NCBI GenBank assembly: GCA_903903635.1
Contig: CAIUZK010000172.1
Coordinates: 21,993-85,992 of the forward strand
DNA from: an uncultured Bacteroidota bacterium
GTDB lineage: Bacteria > Bacteroidota > Bacteroidia > Chitinophagales > Chitinophagaceae
Direction of reading: 5' to 3'
Length of the DNA stretch: 64,000 bases
The stretch's first letter is position 1, and the number at the start of each line of letters is the position of its first letter. The notes under the pieces are model-generated. The model was not told the origin of the DNA and did no database searches. It saw only the letters and a program-made list of their open reading frames with translations. This document shows positions 35,558 through 44,871 of the stretch, one piece after another. The position numbers and the translations under genes were made by a program.

Positions 35558-37003
35558 ATGAATATCAACAGAAAGGTCCTTTATATTTTCGTAGTAGCCA
35601 TAATCTGCTCAATAGTAACAGTATCGTGTAAAAAAACGAGCACGCTTACAAGCGGTGGTGTCCTTGGTTTTTCAACGGATACATTGAAGTTTGATACAGT
35701 TTTTACTGCTGCAGGTAGCTATACCAATGGATTACTTATTTACAATCCGCAATCAGAAGCAGTGACTTTGAGCTCGGTAAGATTGCAAAACGGTGCAGCT
35801 TCCTATTTTCACCTGAATATAGATGGCCGTGTGGGTAACCAGGCAAGTGGTATTAAGATCGCGGCCCATGATAGTATTTATGTTTTTGCAACAGTGAATA
35901 TTAATCCCAATGATTCACTAACGCCTTTCTTTATTACTGATGCGCTGATAGCAACCATGAATGGTAAAGATTATTCAGTGCCATTTACCGCCTACGGCCA
36001 GAATGCGCATTACATTGTAAGAGACAGTTTTGCTGCAGGCACTTATACCTGGCTAATTGATAAACCCTATGTAGTAATTCATAATTGCGTGGTTGGGCCG
36101 GGAGCAGTATTGAACATACCTCCTAAATGCAGGGTTTATATGCATCAGGACGCGCAGTTTATTGTTTATAATAATGCCAGTCTGAACATAGGTCAGGGGG
36201 CTTCAGGTAATAATGATAGTATAGTATTTCAGGGAGACAGACTTGACAGGGCTTATTTTGGATATGTAGGTTATCCCGGCGAGTGGTGCGGTTTATGGTT
36301 TACACCCGGAAGTACAGGCAATATAAGTCATGCTATTTTTAAAAACTGCGGAAATGGGGCAGCCTACTATGATTACTCCATTATACCTGCAACAATCAGG
36401 GTGGATACAGCTGCTAACGTAAATATTGATCATAGTATAATAGAGAATTCAATCAGTCTGGGCATATTGGGTTTCCAGGGCAATGTAACAGCCAGCAATT
36501 GCCTTATTAAGACAACTGGAGGCCAGGCATTGGCCGTATCAATGGGAGGTAACGATTCATTTGTGAATTGCACATTTGCCAATTATGGATCCTCACAAGT
36601 AAGTCATGCAAGCGCTGGCACAGTGGCCATACTGGACTGGTATTCGCCGGACAGCAAACATTACTATTACGGCAACCTGAATGTAGTGCTCAGGAACTGC
36701 ATTGTGTTTGGTTCACTTGACAGTGAGATCGTGTGTGATACAACAGCAAGTCCTGCCGGAACACAAACCAGGCTGGTGATAGACCATTGCCTGCTGAAAA
36801 TGGGGACAGTCAGGGAGCCATTCATTCAGTTTATGGAAACTTTGTTTAACCGGGATCCTTTGTTTAAGAGTACTGCCAACGGTGATTTTCATATTGGAGC
36901 CGGTTCTCCGGCATCGGGTAGTGGTGTTACCGCTCAGGGTACCGATCTTGATGGCAATGAATGGGGCGGAGCAAAGGATATGGGTTGCTATAAAAGCCAG
37001 TGA
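35558..37003 (+). CDS. right-handed beta-helix lipoprotein
   Basis: A 481-residue surface lipoprotein. The signal peptide has lipobox TVSC (Cys about residue 24) followed by KK. A beta-sandwich region (~40-150) precedes a parallel beta-helix (~190-440) with pectate-lyase-like rungs such as HAIFKNCGNGAAYYDYS, DHSIIENSISLGILG and NASNCLIKTTGGQAL. The end (DLDGNEWGGAKDMGCYKSQ) is the choice-of-anchor/beta-helix terminator common in Bacteroidota. It has no clear catalytic residues, so polysaccharide binding or lyase activity is not assigned. The ATG at 35558 is preferred over 35519 because it gives a clean lipoprotein signal. Confidence 0.87.
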   Translation: MNINRKVLYIFVVAIICSIVTVSCKKTSTLTSGGVLGFSTDTLKFDTVFTAAGSYTNGLLIYNPQSEAVTLSSVRLQNGAASYFHLNIDGRVGNQASGIKIAAHDSIYVFATVNINPNDSLTPFFITDALIATMNGKDYSVPFTAYGQNAHYIVRDSFAAGTYTWLIDKPYVVIHNCVVGPGAVLNIPPKCRVYMHQDAQFIVYNNASLNIGQGASGNNDSIVFQGDRLDRAYFGYVGYPGEWCGLWFTPGSTGNISHAIFKNCGNGAAYYDYSIIPATIRVDTAANVNIDHSIIENSISLGILGFQGNVTASNCLIKTTGGQALAVSMGGNDSFVNCTFANYGSSQVSHASAGTVAILDWYSPDSKHYYYGNLNVVLRNCIVFGSLDSEIVCDTTASPAGTQTRLVIDHCLLKMGTVREPFIQFMETLFNRDPLFKSTANGDFHIGAGSPASGSGVTAQGTDLDGNEWGGAKDMGCYKSQ

Positions 37004-37036
37004 TAGGGCAGTTAACGAAAATGGATTAAGATGCTT

Positions 37037-38080
37037 TTATAAGCCAAGCCAATCCATTGCATTTGCAAACAACAGTTTATCTTTCAATTCCTGTGAATAA
37101 TTCATACTTTCGATAAGCTTGCCCGGATGATGCTCGCCTAGTGGGAATGGATAATCACTGCCCATACATATCTTGTCGCTGCCCATAATTTCTACTACAA
37201 AATCCAATGCTTTAGGATCATGCACCAGTGCATCTATCCAGAACCGGCCTATATAGTCTCGGGGGTTTATTGGGTTGTCGATAGCGCATAGATCGGGGCG
37301 TACATTGTAGCCATGCTCTATGCGGCCTATTGTGAGCGGGAAGCTGCCACCGCCATGAGCAAAGGCAACTTTAAGTTTGGGATATTTTTCGAAGACACCA
37401 CCAAAGATCATGGAGCAGATAGCGCGACTGGTTTCTGCGGGCATACCAACGAGCCAGGGCAGCCAGTAGCGGGTCATGTCATTCTCTCCCATCATCTCCC
37501 AGGGATGCACAAATATGCTGCAGCCCAATTGTTCGGCAGCCTGCCAGAAAGGTGCAAATGATGGATCGCTCAGGTTCTTATTATTAATGTTGGATCCTAT
37601 CTCCAGGCCGGGCATTTTAAGTTCGGCAACACAACGCTCCATTTCTTTAATAGCAGTATCCACATCCTGCATAGGCACTGTACCTATGCCAATGAAACGG
37701 GTGGGGTGCAGGTCTACGCATTGGGCTATGTGGTCGTTGAAAAAACGGGAAGTTTCCAGTGCATGTTCCGGCTTTGCAAAATAGTTGAACAAAACCGGAA
37801 TAGTAGATATAACCTGAGTAGATACTTCTGTCATATCCATTTCCTTCGTGCGCACAGCAGGGTCCCAGCAGTTATGCTCAATTTCACGAAACACCTTGTC
37901 GCCCTTTATCATGCGGGCACAGCAAGGCTTGTGGTGCTCCAGGTGGATGAATTCGCCATAGCCAAACTTCTGAAACCAGTTTGGCACATGCTCGGGCATG
38001 ATATGGGTGTGGATATCTATTTTTGAACCATGGGCGCACCCCTGCCCCCTAAAGGGGGACCTGCTATCTGGCTTTGTCAA
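37037..38080 (-). CDS. ACMSD-type amidohydrolase (2-amino-3-carboxymuconate-6-semialdehyde decarboxylase)
   Basis: A metal-dependent decarboxylase of the kynurenine and related aromatic pathways. Motifs include IDIHTHIMPE (metal HxH), PHLERF-type region FIGIGTVPMQD, HPWEMMG, FAHGGGSFP (metal His) and the catalytic Asp in MGSDYPFPLGE. The open frame is 347 residues and can only start at TTG 38080. The first codons run through a CCCCCTTTAGGGGG palindrome and are unlike the family, whose members start near KIDIHTH. The native start has probably been disturbed. Neighbours give no pathway context. Confidence 0.85.
   Translation of the reverse strand: MTKPDSRSPFRGQGCAHGSKIDIHTHIMPEHVPNWFQKFGYGEFIHLEHHKPCCARMIKGDKVFREIEHNCWDPAVRTKEMDMTEVSTQVISTIPVLFNYFAKPEHALETSRFFNDHIAQCVDLHPTRFIGIGTVPMQDVDTAIKEMERCVAELKMPGLEIGSNINNKNLSDPSFAPFWQAAEQLGCSIFVHPWEMMGENDMTRYWLPWLVGMPAETSRAICSMIFGGVFEKYPKLKVAFAHGGGSFPLTIGRIEHGYNVRPDLCAIDNPINPRDYIGRFWIDALVHDPKALDFVVEIMGSDKICMGSDYPFPLGEHHPGKLIESMNYSQELKDKLLFANAMDWLGL
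38045..38058. repeat. REP-like palindrome at the amidohydrolase start
   Basis: The palindrome CCCCCTAAAGGGGG lies inside the first codons of the amidohydrolase frame. Similar GC-rich palindromes are common intergenic repeats in Bacteroidota genomes. Confidence 0.6.
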
Positions 38081-38131
38081 ATTATTTTGGCTTTTTCAAG
38101 AATGAAACAAAATATAGTCATCTTCCTTATT

Positions 38132-38809
38132 TTAATGAGATATCTTTCCCAAATGGGAAGTCATCCCTTTCCACCGCTCATAAGTACCGTAAATAGCTTT
38201 CCACTCTTCACCTATTACTCCTTCAAACGGTCCGAATTTTTCAGGCATAGATTTGAGGTCAGCCTCTGCCTCTGTATTGCCGCAAAAGGCGGCCCAGAAC
38301 AGCATATTGGCCACATGCATCATATTTTGTTTGGAACCCTCCGGTAGTTTTTTATATTCTGCGAACACCTGCTCCATTTGTTGTTTGTTATACCTGTCGA
38401 GATCTTTGCGGTAATATTCTGTTTCCTGTAGTGTGCCGTTTTTATAACTGTATTTATGAATCAGGAATGGCCTCCAAAGGGTACTGAAACTCTGACCTAT
38501 AGGCAGGCCGAACATCTCTTTAATTATCAGTTCATCCTTCACTTGCTCAACCTGGCAAGTACGGGTTACATCCCATGTTTCAACTGGTTTGTTACTGCCG
38601 CATTCAAAAAGGGTAAACTTGGTATAGGATGTATCCGTCTCCACAGCGGTGTAGCCGCAAATACCAAGTTCTTTGCCATTGCTGAACCGGAAAACCTTAT
38701 TAGGCAAGCCTTCATTATCGCTGTTAATATCTGCAGGGCAGGAGCAGACTTGAGCCCTTATTGAAAAGGTGCACATTAAAACCAGTATCAGGATTATGTA
38801 TGTTTTCAT
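38132..38809 (-). CDS. secreted protein of unknown function
   Basis: A 225-residue protein with signal peptide ending at IRAQ. The mature part begins with CSCPADINSDNEGLPNKVF, a cysteine-rich stretch. The middle is beta-rich (FRFSNGKELGICGYTAV) and the C-terminal half helical (DRYNKQQMEQVFAEYKKLPEG). No family was recognised. It is probably periplasmic. It lies between two minus-strand genes without a clear operon link. Confidence 0.75.
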   Translation of the reverse strand: MKTYIILILVLMCTFSIRAQVCSCPADINSDNEGLPNKVFRFSNGKELGICGYTAVETDTSYTKFTLFECGSNKPVETWDVTRTCQVEQVKDELIIKEMFGLPIGQSFSTLWRPFLIHKYSYKNGTLQETEYYRKDLDRYNKQQMEQVFAEYKKLPEGSKQNMMHVANMLFWAAFCGNTEAEADLKSMPEKFGPFEGVIGEEWKAIYGTYERWKGMTSHLGKISH

Positions 38810-38870
38810 TTTAGTTGATTATATGATCGAAGTTGAAAGCATGTTTATCAGTGAAGCCCCGGAACATAGT

Positions 38871-38887
38871 CCCGATTTTTTATCGGG
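38871..38887. repeat. REP-like hairpin overlapping the PLP-enzyme stop
   Basis: CCCGAT/ATCGGG around TTTTT. It overlaps the TAA stop codon of the gene at 38880-40118 and could act as its terminator. It resembles the CCCGA...TCGGG core of the palindrome in MITE copy 1. Confidence 0.5.
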
Positions 38888-40118
38888 AGGGGTTTGGGGT
38901 TATAGCCTGTTCCAAATCGTTAAGTATGTCTTCGATATTCTCTATGCCTACACTCATTCGGATAAGCCCGTCGGTGATGCCGAATGTGATTCGCTCTTCC
39001 CTGGGTACGCCCACATGTGTAGTAGATGCGGGATGCGAAATAAGTGTATCGCAGGTGCCAAGAGAAACCGCGCTGGTAAGTAGTTTCAGATTGTCGATAA
39101 AGCGTATGCCGGCATCGAATCCTCCCTTGAGCTCGAAGCTCAGCATTGCTCCCGGATGTTTCATTTGCTTTTCTGCAATAGCTACATCAGGGTGGCTGGC
39201 CAGGCCCAGATAATTGACACGGGCAACATTTGGGTTTTGTTCCAGATAGTCGGCGACTTTCTGCGCATTGCTGCAATGGCGTTCCATGCGCAGGGTGAAG
39301 GTACGCAGGCCGTTGGTGAGCAGGAATGCTTCGAAAGCATTGCTGTTGGCGCCAAGCAGCCGGTGCATCTTGGTCATACTCTTATTCATCCGGTCAAGGT
39401 CTTTGCCCAGAAGTACACCACCGATTGCTGTGCCATGGCCATTGAGGAATTTTGTGGTGGAATGCATCACATAATCCACATCATATCTGAATGGCTGCTG
39501 AAGGTATGGGGTGGCAAAAGTATTGTCAACACATACGATGACACCATGCTGTTTTGCAAGTGCTGATAATGCTGCTATATCGAGACACTGCAGGGTAGGG
39601 TTGGCAGGTGTTTCTATATGCATCAGGGCAATGCTTTTATTGGATTTTAAGGCATCTTCTACTTTGCTGAGGTCATGAAAATCGACTATAGAATAGCCAA
39701 TACCCAGCTCAGGGAGTATTTTTTCAACCAGTTCGTGTGTGCCGCCATAAAGGGAATAATGGGTAAGTATCTTCTGGCCGGCATGAACATTGCCAAGCAG
39801 CATGGTGCATATTGCCCCCATTCCGGAAGCATGCAATATGGCTTTAAGCTTGAGCGGATTGCCGCTACTGTCTTTTAAGCCATAAGCTTCCAGAAGTGCG
39901 ATTTTTTCTTCAGCTTCATTGATAGTGGGGTTGCCCCAGCGTGCATAGATATACCCCTTTTCTTCGCCCTTGAACATGGCGATTGCCTGCTCTGCACTGT
40001 CGAAAGTGTAAGTGCTGGAGGCATATATGGGTGTAAGATGTGCACGGTTGCTTTCGGGGGTATGTCCGCCATGGAGACAGATGGTATCCATACCTAAAGT
40101 ACTGTTGATATCAGCCAT
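38880..40118 (-). CDS. PLP-dependent Cys/Met metabolism enzyme (methionine gamma-lyase-like)
   Basis: A 412-residue member of the cystathionine gamma-synthase / methionine gamma-lyase / O-acetylhomoserine sulfhydrylase family. The N-terminus DTICLHGGHTPE and YIYARWGNPTINEAEEKIALLEA are the shared cofactor blocks. The PLP lysine is in MHSTTKFLNGHG, with VDNTFATPYLQQP ahead of it. SLGTCDTLISHPASTTH and the final RMSVGIENIEDILNDLEQA are conserved. The exact reaction within the family (gamma-elimination or sulfhydrylation) cannot be fixed by eye. A minus-strand -7 TATCTTTG at 40139-40146 precedes it. Confidence 0.9.
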   Translation of the reverse strand: MADINSTLGMDTICLHGGHTPESNRAHLTPIYASSTYTFDSAEQAIAMFKGEEKGYIYARWGNPTINEAEEKIALLEAYGLKDSSGNPLKLKAILHASGMGAICTMLLGNVHAGQKILTHYSLYGGTHELVEKILPELGIGYSIVDFHDLSKVEDALKSNKSIALMHIETPANPTLQCLDIAALSALAKQHGVIVCVDNTFATPYLQQPFRYDVDYVMHSTTKFLNGHGTAIGGVLLGKDLDRMNKSMTKMHRLLGANSNAFEAFLLTNGLRTFTLRMERHCSNAQKVADYLEQNPNVARVNYLGLASHPDVAIAEKQMKHPGAMLSFELKGGFDAGIRFIDNLKLLTSAVSLGTCDTLISHPASTTHVGVPREERITFGITDGLIRMSVGIENIEDILNDLEQAITPNPSR

Positions 40119-40138
40119 TTTATTTCTTAAATTTAGGG

Positions 40139-40146
40139 CAAAGATA
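40139..40146 (-). promoter_or_regulatory. -7 element of the PLP-enzyme gene
   Basis: Minus-strand TATCTTTG, 20 bases upstream of the ATG, in the 35-base divergent gap shared with the DinB gene. Confidence 0.5.
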
Positions 40147-40153
40147 ATATAGT

Positions 40154-40648
40154 ATGAAGGAAATGCTGCTGCAATATGCTAATTACAATTTATGGGCCAA
40201 CGGGCTGATTATTGAATGTATAAACGCACAGGATGAGACGCTGGAAGATAAAGAGGTGGTCAGCAGTTTTTCATCACTGCGCAAAACGGTTTATCATACC
40301 TGGGGTGCCGAATTCATCTGGCTTCAGCGGCTGAAAGGTGCGGAACAACCCATATGGTTGCCAAACTCCTTCAAAGGAACACTGATGACTGCATGTAAAT
40401 TATGGCAGGATGCATCGAAGGGACTGGCAATATTGGCAGAGGAAAAAGATAATGATGGATTTACTGAAATGATTCAATACAACGACCTGAAAGGGAATAT
40501 GCATAGGTCAAAGGCATGTGATATGCTGCAGCATGTGTTTAATCATTCCACCTGCCACCGTGGGCAGATAGTGACTATGTTAAGGCAACTGGGGGTAAAT
40601 GAATTGCCATCAACCGACCTGATTGCATATGTAAGGATGAATAGCTGA
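40154..40648 (+). CDS. DinB-family protein
   Basis: A 164-residue four-helix metalloprotein of the DinB/YfiT superfamily. The metal histidines are in VYHTWGAEFIW and the C-terminal HVFNHSTCHRGQI. The N-terminus LLQYANYNLWAN is typical. Members act in thiol transfer or detoxification, or are uncharacterised; the substrate is unknown. It is divergent from the PLP-enzyme gene with a 35-base gap. Confidence 0.88.
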   Translation: MKEMLLQYANYNLWANGLIIECINAQDETLEDKEVVSSFSSLRKTVYHTWGAEFIWLQRLKGAEQPIWLPNSFKGTLMTACKLWQDASKGLAILAEEKDNDGFTEMIQYNDLKGNMHRSKACDMLQHVFNHSTCHRGQIVTMLRQLGVNELPSTDLIAYVRMNS

Positions 40649-40699
40649 CAAATGGCATGTTAGCCAGCATTGAATGCAAAAAAAGGAAAAGGGGGCAGT

Positions 40700-41287
40700 C
40701 TACAGGTTGATAAACAAATCGGCCAGGCTTAGTTTAAAACCGGGTAAGATACTTGTTGTAACTACATCATTATCTTCGGCAAATAAATGGCCTGATGCCA
40801 GTAATTTTCCTTCTATCAGTAGATAAATCTGAACTGACTTTTCTCTGGGATCAATGATCCAGTATTCTTTTACTCCGGCTTCCTGGTATAGGTCGTGTTT
40901 GTATTTAAGTTCCTTCTTATTATTGGATGGAGATAGTATTTCAATGACTACATCAGGTGCGCCTAAACAACCTCTTTCTTCTATTTTTGAAGGGTCGCAA
41001 TTTATAAATAAATCAGGTTGCACAACTGTGATAATATCTTTGTCATTTACTGATTTCCGGGGTAGTCTCACATCGAATGGAGCAGTAAAAACTTCACATT
41101 TATTACCCGCCAGAAAGTTTCCTATCGCCAGATGCAAACGGGAAGAAATCCTTTGATGACCAGAGGAAGGAGCAGGGCTCATTTTAAATATCTTACCCTT
41201 GATCAATTCCACCCGCTCCTCAAATGTCCATTTAAGATAGTCGGCATAGGTGTATGACTTGGTAAGATCCAGATCAGAGAATTTCAT
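40700..41287 (-). CDS. Uma2-family (DUF820) nuclease-like protein
   Basis: A 195-residue PD-(D/E)XK-fold protein of the Uma2 family. The core reads QPDLFINCD, APDVVIEILSPSNNKKELKYKHDLYQEAGVKEYWIIDPREKSVQIY, where the D...E-x-K residues form the predicted nuclease site. The family is expanded in cyanobacteria and Bacteroidota, with no firm biological role. The N-terminal YTYADYLKWTFEERVELIKG is typical. It is downstream of dnaK on the same strand but separated from it by a terminator. Confidence 0.88.
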   Translation of the reverse strand: MKFSDLDLTKSYTYADYLKWTFEERVELIKGKIFKMSPAPSSGHQRISSRLHLAIGNFLAGNKCEVFTAPFDVRLPRKSVNDKDIITVVQPDLFINCDPSKIEERGCLGAPDVVIEILSPSNNKKELKYKHDLYQEAGVKEYWIIDPREKSVQIYLLIEGKLLASGHLFAEDNDVVTTSILPGFKLSLADLFINL

Positions 41288-41349
41288 TGGTACCGGTTTT
41301 GTACAAATTTAAGGATGAATCTGGAGAAATATATTAATATGGTTAAACA

Positions 41350-41378
41350 AAAAAAGCGGCCGGTAAAAATACCAGCCG
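41350..41378 (-). terminator. dnaK terminator
   Basis: On the minus strand a near-perfect CGGCTGGTA/TACCGGCCG stem with loop TTTT, then a C and T7, 24 bases after the dnaK stop codon. Confidence 0.8.
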
Positions 41379-41402
41379 TTTTAACCTAATTAACTAATTA
41401 CC

Positions 41403-43301
41403 TTATTTAACTTCTTCATACTCAGCATCGGCTACGTGCTCGTTGTTGCCCGGTGCACCCTGCTGCTGACCAGCTTGTGCGCCATCGACTGGCGGAGTGT
41501 TGCCTGCTTTATACATTTCTTCGCTGGCTGCCATCCATGCTGCATTCAGGTCGGCTTCTGCCTTATCGATACCATCCAGGTCTTCAGACTTATGGGCGGC
41601 TTTCAGTTTTTCAAGGGCTGAATCGATTACTGATTTTTTATCAGCAGGGATCTTGTCGCCATATTCCTTCATTTGCTTTTCAGTATTGAAGATCAGGCCA
41701 TCGGCTTTGTTCAGTTTTTCAACACGGTCGCGCACTTTCTTATCGCTCTCTTCATTAGCCTTGGCTTCATTCTTCATGCGTTCAACCTCTTCCTTATTCA
41801 AACCGCTTCCGGCCTCAATACGGATATTCTGTTGTTTGCCGGTACCTTTATCCTTAGCGGTAACATGCAACATACCATTGGCATCGATATCGAATATTAC
41901 TTCGATTTGCGGAACACCACGTGGCGCCGGTGGAATACCATCGAGTATGAAGCGGCCCAGATTTTTGTTGTCTTTTGCCATTGGGCGCTCACCCTGCAGT
42001 ACGTTGATTTCAACGCTTGGCTGGCTGTCGCTGGCTGTAGAGAAAGTTTCGCTCTTCTTGGTAGGTATGGTTGTATTTGATTCGATAAGACGGGTCATAA
42101 CACCACCCATTGTTTCGATACCCAGAGAAAGCGGGGTAACGTCGAGCAGCAATACATCCTTTACATCACCGGTAAGTACACCACCCTGAATTGCAGCGCC
42201 GATTGCCACAACCTCATCAGGATTCACGCTCCTGTTTGGTTTTTTGCCAAAGAACTTTTCTACCACTTCCTGAACCTTAGGGATACGTGTAGAACCACCT
42301 ACCAGGATCACTTCGTCGATCTGTGCAGCGGTGATACCTGCATCCTTAAGCGCCTTACGGCATGGCTCCAGTGTACGTTCTACCAGGCTGTCAGATAATT
42401 GCTCGAATTTAGCACGGCTCAGTTTGCGAACAAGGTGCTTTGGTGCGCCATCGATAGCGGTGATATAAGGAAGATTAATTTCAGTTTCCTGAGAGGAAGA
42501 TAATTCTATCTTGGCTTTTTCAGCAGCTTCCTTCAGACGCTGCCATGCCATCGGGTCCTTGCGCAGATCCATAGACTCATCTTTTTTGAATTCTTCTGCC
42601 AGCCAGTCCATAACCACTTTATCGAAGTCATCGCCACCCAGGTGTGTATCACCATTGGTTGATTTCACTTCGAATACACCATCTCCCAGCTCAAGTACCG
42701 ATACGTCGAACGTACCGCCACCAAGGTCGAAAACGGCTATCTTGCTGTCTTTATGTTGCTTGTCCAGACCATAAGCCAGGGCTGCCGCAGTAGGCTCGTT
42801 GATGATACGGCGAACTGTAAGACCTGCGATCTCACCGGCTTCTTTGGTAGCCTGGCGCTGAGCATCGTTGAAGTAAGCCGGTACAGTGATAACTGCTTCC
42901 TTCACTTCATAACCCAGAAAATCTTCAGCGGTCTTCTTCATTTTCTGAAGGATCATTGCAGATATTTCCTGAGGAGTAAACAGGCGGCCATCTATATCCA
43001 CCCTTGGTGTATTGTTTTCACCCCTTGCCACTTTGTAAGAAAAGTGGGATGTTTCATTGGTAACTTCATCAAAACGACGGCCCATAAAACGCTTGATGGA
43101 CTGGATCGTATTGTGTGGGTTGGTAATAGCCTGCCTTTTTGCAGGATCTCCAACTTTACGCTCACCGTTCTTTAAGAAAGCTACAACCGATGGAGTGGTT
43201 CGGCGGCCTTCGTCATTTGCAATAACCACAGGTTCGTTGCCTTCCATTACAGATACACATGAGTTGGTGGTTCCTAAGTCAATTCCGATAATCTTTGCCA
43301 T
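41403..43301 (-). CDS. dnaK: molecular chaperone DnaK (Hsp70)
   Basis: A 632-residue Hsp70 that binds exposed hydrophobic stretches of nascent and stressed proteins through ATP cycles with DnaJ and GrpE. The nucleotide-binding domain has [25 protein letters not shown] and [14 protein letters not shown]. The linker [16 protein letters not shown] precedes the substrate domain and helical lid. The tail ends in [10 protein letters not shown], the bacterial EEV-type C-terminus. dnaJ and grpE are not adjacent. An inverted repeat 137 bases upstream may regulate it. Confidence 0.98.
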   Translation of the reverse strand: MAKIIGIDLGTTNSCVSVMEGNEPVVIANDEGRRTTPSVVAFLKNGERKVGDPAKRQAITNPHNTIQSIKRFMGRRFDEVTNETSHFSYKVARGENNTPRVDIDGRLFTPQEISAMILQKMKKTAEDFLGYEVKEAVITVPAYFNDAQRQATKEAGEIAGLTVRRIINEPTAAALAYGLDKQHKDSKIAVFDLGGGTFDVSVLELGDGVFEVKSTNGDTHLGGDDFDKVVMDWLAEEFKKDESMDLRKDPMAWQRLKEAAEKAKIELSSSQETEINLPYITAIDGAPKHLVRKLSRAKFEQLSDSLVERTLEPCRKALKDAGITAAQIDEVILVGGSTRIPKVQEVVEKFFGKKPNRSVNPDEVVAIGAAIQGGVLTGDVKDVLLLDVTPLSLGIETMGGVMTRLIESNTTIPTKKSETFSTASDSQPSVEINVLQGERPMAKDNKNLGRFILDGIPPAPRGVPQIEVIFDIDANGMLHVTAKDKGTGKQQNIRIEAGSGLNKEEVERMKNEAKANEESDKKVRDRVEKLNKADGLIFNTEKQMKEYGDKIPADKKSVIDSALEKLKAAHKSEDLDGIDKAEADLNAAWMAASEEMYKAGNTPPVDGAQAGQQQGAPGNNEHVADAEYEEVK

Positions 43302-43437
43302 AATAAACTTAATTATATAATTATAAATATTTTACTGTTTTGATTGCTTCAGTTTGCATAGTGCTGGTAAATGAAGCTTTTCTTAATTCCGAATTAATCA
43401 TAACAATCAACATGCCATTCTTTTTATTCTGTAATAT

Positions 43438-43454
43438 TGGCAGAAATACTGTCA
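43438..43454 (-). promoter_or_regulatory. imperfect palindrome upstream of dnaK
   Basis: TGGCAG-AAATA-CTGTCA is a 6-5-6 inverted repeat with one mismatch, 137 bases before the dnaK start. Its position fits a heat-shock operator or alternative promoter. It is not the CIRCE sequence. Confidence 0.4.
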
Positions 43455-43467
43455 GTGTGGAATGAAA

Positions 43468-43496
43468 AATGCCTTAATGTGGTGCATTAAGGCATT
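43468..43496 (-). terminator. terminator of the DUF4249-like lipoprotein gene
   Basis: A perfect 12-bp stem AATGCCTTAATG/CATTAAGGCATT with a 5-base loop. On the minus strand it is followed by TTTTTCATT. Confidence 0.75.
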
Positions 43497-43572
43497 AATT
43501 TCAGAAAAAGAAGAAGCTGTAGCAGGATAAAAAACTAAAAGGACTTACTATATTTTTAAATAATATCCGGGA

Positions 43573-44685
43573 TTAATGAACCCGTCCTTTGATATTGGCT
43601 TGACTTGTAATTGGATTTAGTATCAACGAATCGATAGTATTATCAGAAATTTTGAGTTTACCCTGCCTCATACCCCTTGAGGTAAAGAGGCCAAGAGCAT
43701 CGCCGCCCTTAATGTTGGTATAAACTGGCTCAATCTCACTACCTGTAAGTCCAACACCCTGCACAAGACTATTTTGCTGATAATTGAAGAAATCCTGAGT
43801 GCCAAGGTAGACGAAAATGTCACATTTGTCTAAAAGGCGGATAACATAAGGAGGTGCTACACCCAAACCCGAACTAATAGCGTTATAAAATTCAGAATTA
43901 GGGATGCTGTAATCAATCTCTCCAAATCCAAGCGGGAAGATCATTTGTTTATAGCCAATATTGTAATCGAATGATTTAGTAGTGTATGTGTGTGTAGAAT
44001 AATTGGAATCTGCGTAGTTGAACCGGATAATACATTGGGCCAAAACGGCAGGAGAAATCTGGTCTTCGAATGAAAAATTAGCAGGGGGAATGAAATCAGC
44101 AATAAATTCGTAGGATCTATTAGCAAGCGTTGATGAAAAATCTATTTTTCCGGTATCGGTAAATACATAGGAACTAAAATAGGGTACACTGGCAACAGGA
44201 TCTGTATGTGCCGGGTTATCGTCGATTATTGGCGCATCAGCCGAATCTTTCTGTCCTGACTGGAGGTTGGTAACTATGATACAGTAAATATAATCATGGT
44301 CAAGTGCATTCTTGAATTTATAGGCATAATTAGGTGCATCGAAAAATACGCCTTGTTGCTTAGGATAGCCTTCAAAGTTGAGGTCTACCCGGTTCAGGTG
44401 AATGGTGTCGGTAATTGTTGAATCGGAAACTTTAATGCGCTTTATTTTTACATTCAGGCCGGCATAAAAGCTGGAATCAGGGTTCTTTGACATGGTAAGC
44501 GCACTCTTGGTTTCATCAAGGAATGCCTTCTGGATCCTGACATAATGAGCAGTATCTGCCATATCAAGCATGCCATAGATAACTGTAATGTTTTTGTATG
44601 GAGCGGTGATCTTGAATTTCTCTGAGCAGCCAGTCAATATAAAGACCGCGATAGTGATAATGAAAGGACCAATAAGTTTTTTCAT
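43573..44685 (-). CDS. DUF4249-like lipoprotein
   Basis: A 370-residue lipoprotein. MKKLIGPFIITIAVFILTGC gives the lipobox LTGC at residues 17-20. The block NITVIYGMLDMADTAHYVRIQKAFLDE and the later YKFKNALDHDYIYCIIVTN are like the DUF4249 family, which is usually paired with TonB receptors in Bacteroidota. No such receptor is adjacent here. The start at 44685 is chosen because it gives a clean lipoprotein signal; the frame stays open to 44730. A minus-strand -7 TACCTTTG lies at 44711-44718. Confidence 0.75.
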   Translation of the reverse strand: MKKLIGPFIITIAVFILTGCSEKFKITAPYKNITVIYGMLDMADTAHYVRIQKAFLDETKSALTMSKNPDSSFYAGLNVKIKRIKVSDSTITDTIHLNRVDLNFEGYPKQQGVFFDAPNYAYKFKNALDHDYIYCIIVTNLQSGQKDSADAPIIDDNPAHTDPVASVPYFSSYVFTDTGKIDFSSTLANRSYEFIADFIPPANFSFEDQISPAVLAQCIIRFNYADSNYSTHTYTTKSFDYNIGYKQMIFPLGFGEIDYSIPNSEFYNAISSGLGVAPPYVIRLLDKCDIFVYLGTQDFFNYQQNSLVQGVGLTGSEIEPVYTNIKGGDALGLFTSRGMRQGKLKISDNTIDSLILNPITSQANIKGRVH

Positions 44686-44710
44686 GAAATAATTTGCTTG
44701 TAAAGGGCAA

Positions 44711-44718
44711 CAAAGGTA
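44711..44718 (-). promoter_or_regulatory. -7 element of the DUF4249-like gene
   Basis: Minus-strand TACCTTTG, 25 bases before the chosen start. It lies inside the longer open frame, so it supports the start at 44685. Confidence 0.5.
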
Positions 44719-44871
44719 AAGGAAAAACAATTAATTCATAAAATGAAAACCATTGATGCATATGCAGGTATAAATTTCAGCTTGAAATACGGGCCAATTA
44801 CTTATTTTCACGTTATAAAATGCAGGTTAAAATAATAAAAAAGGACAGCTAAAACTACAAAGCATACTACA

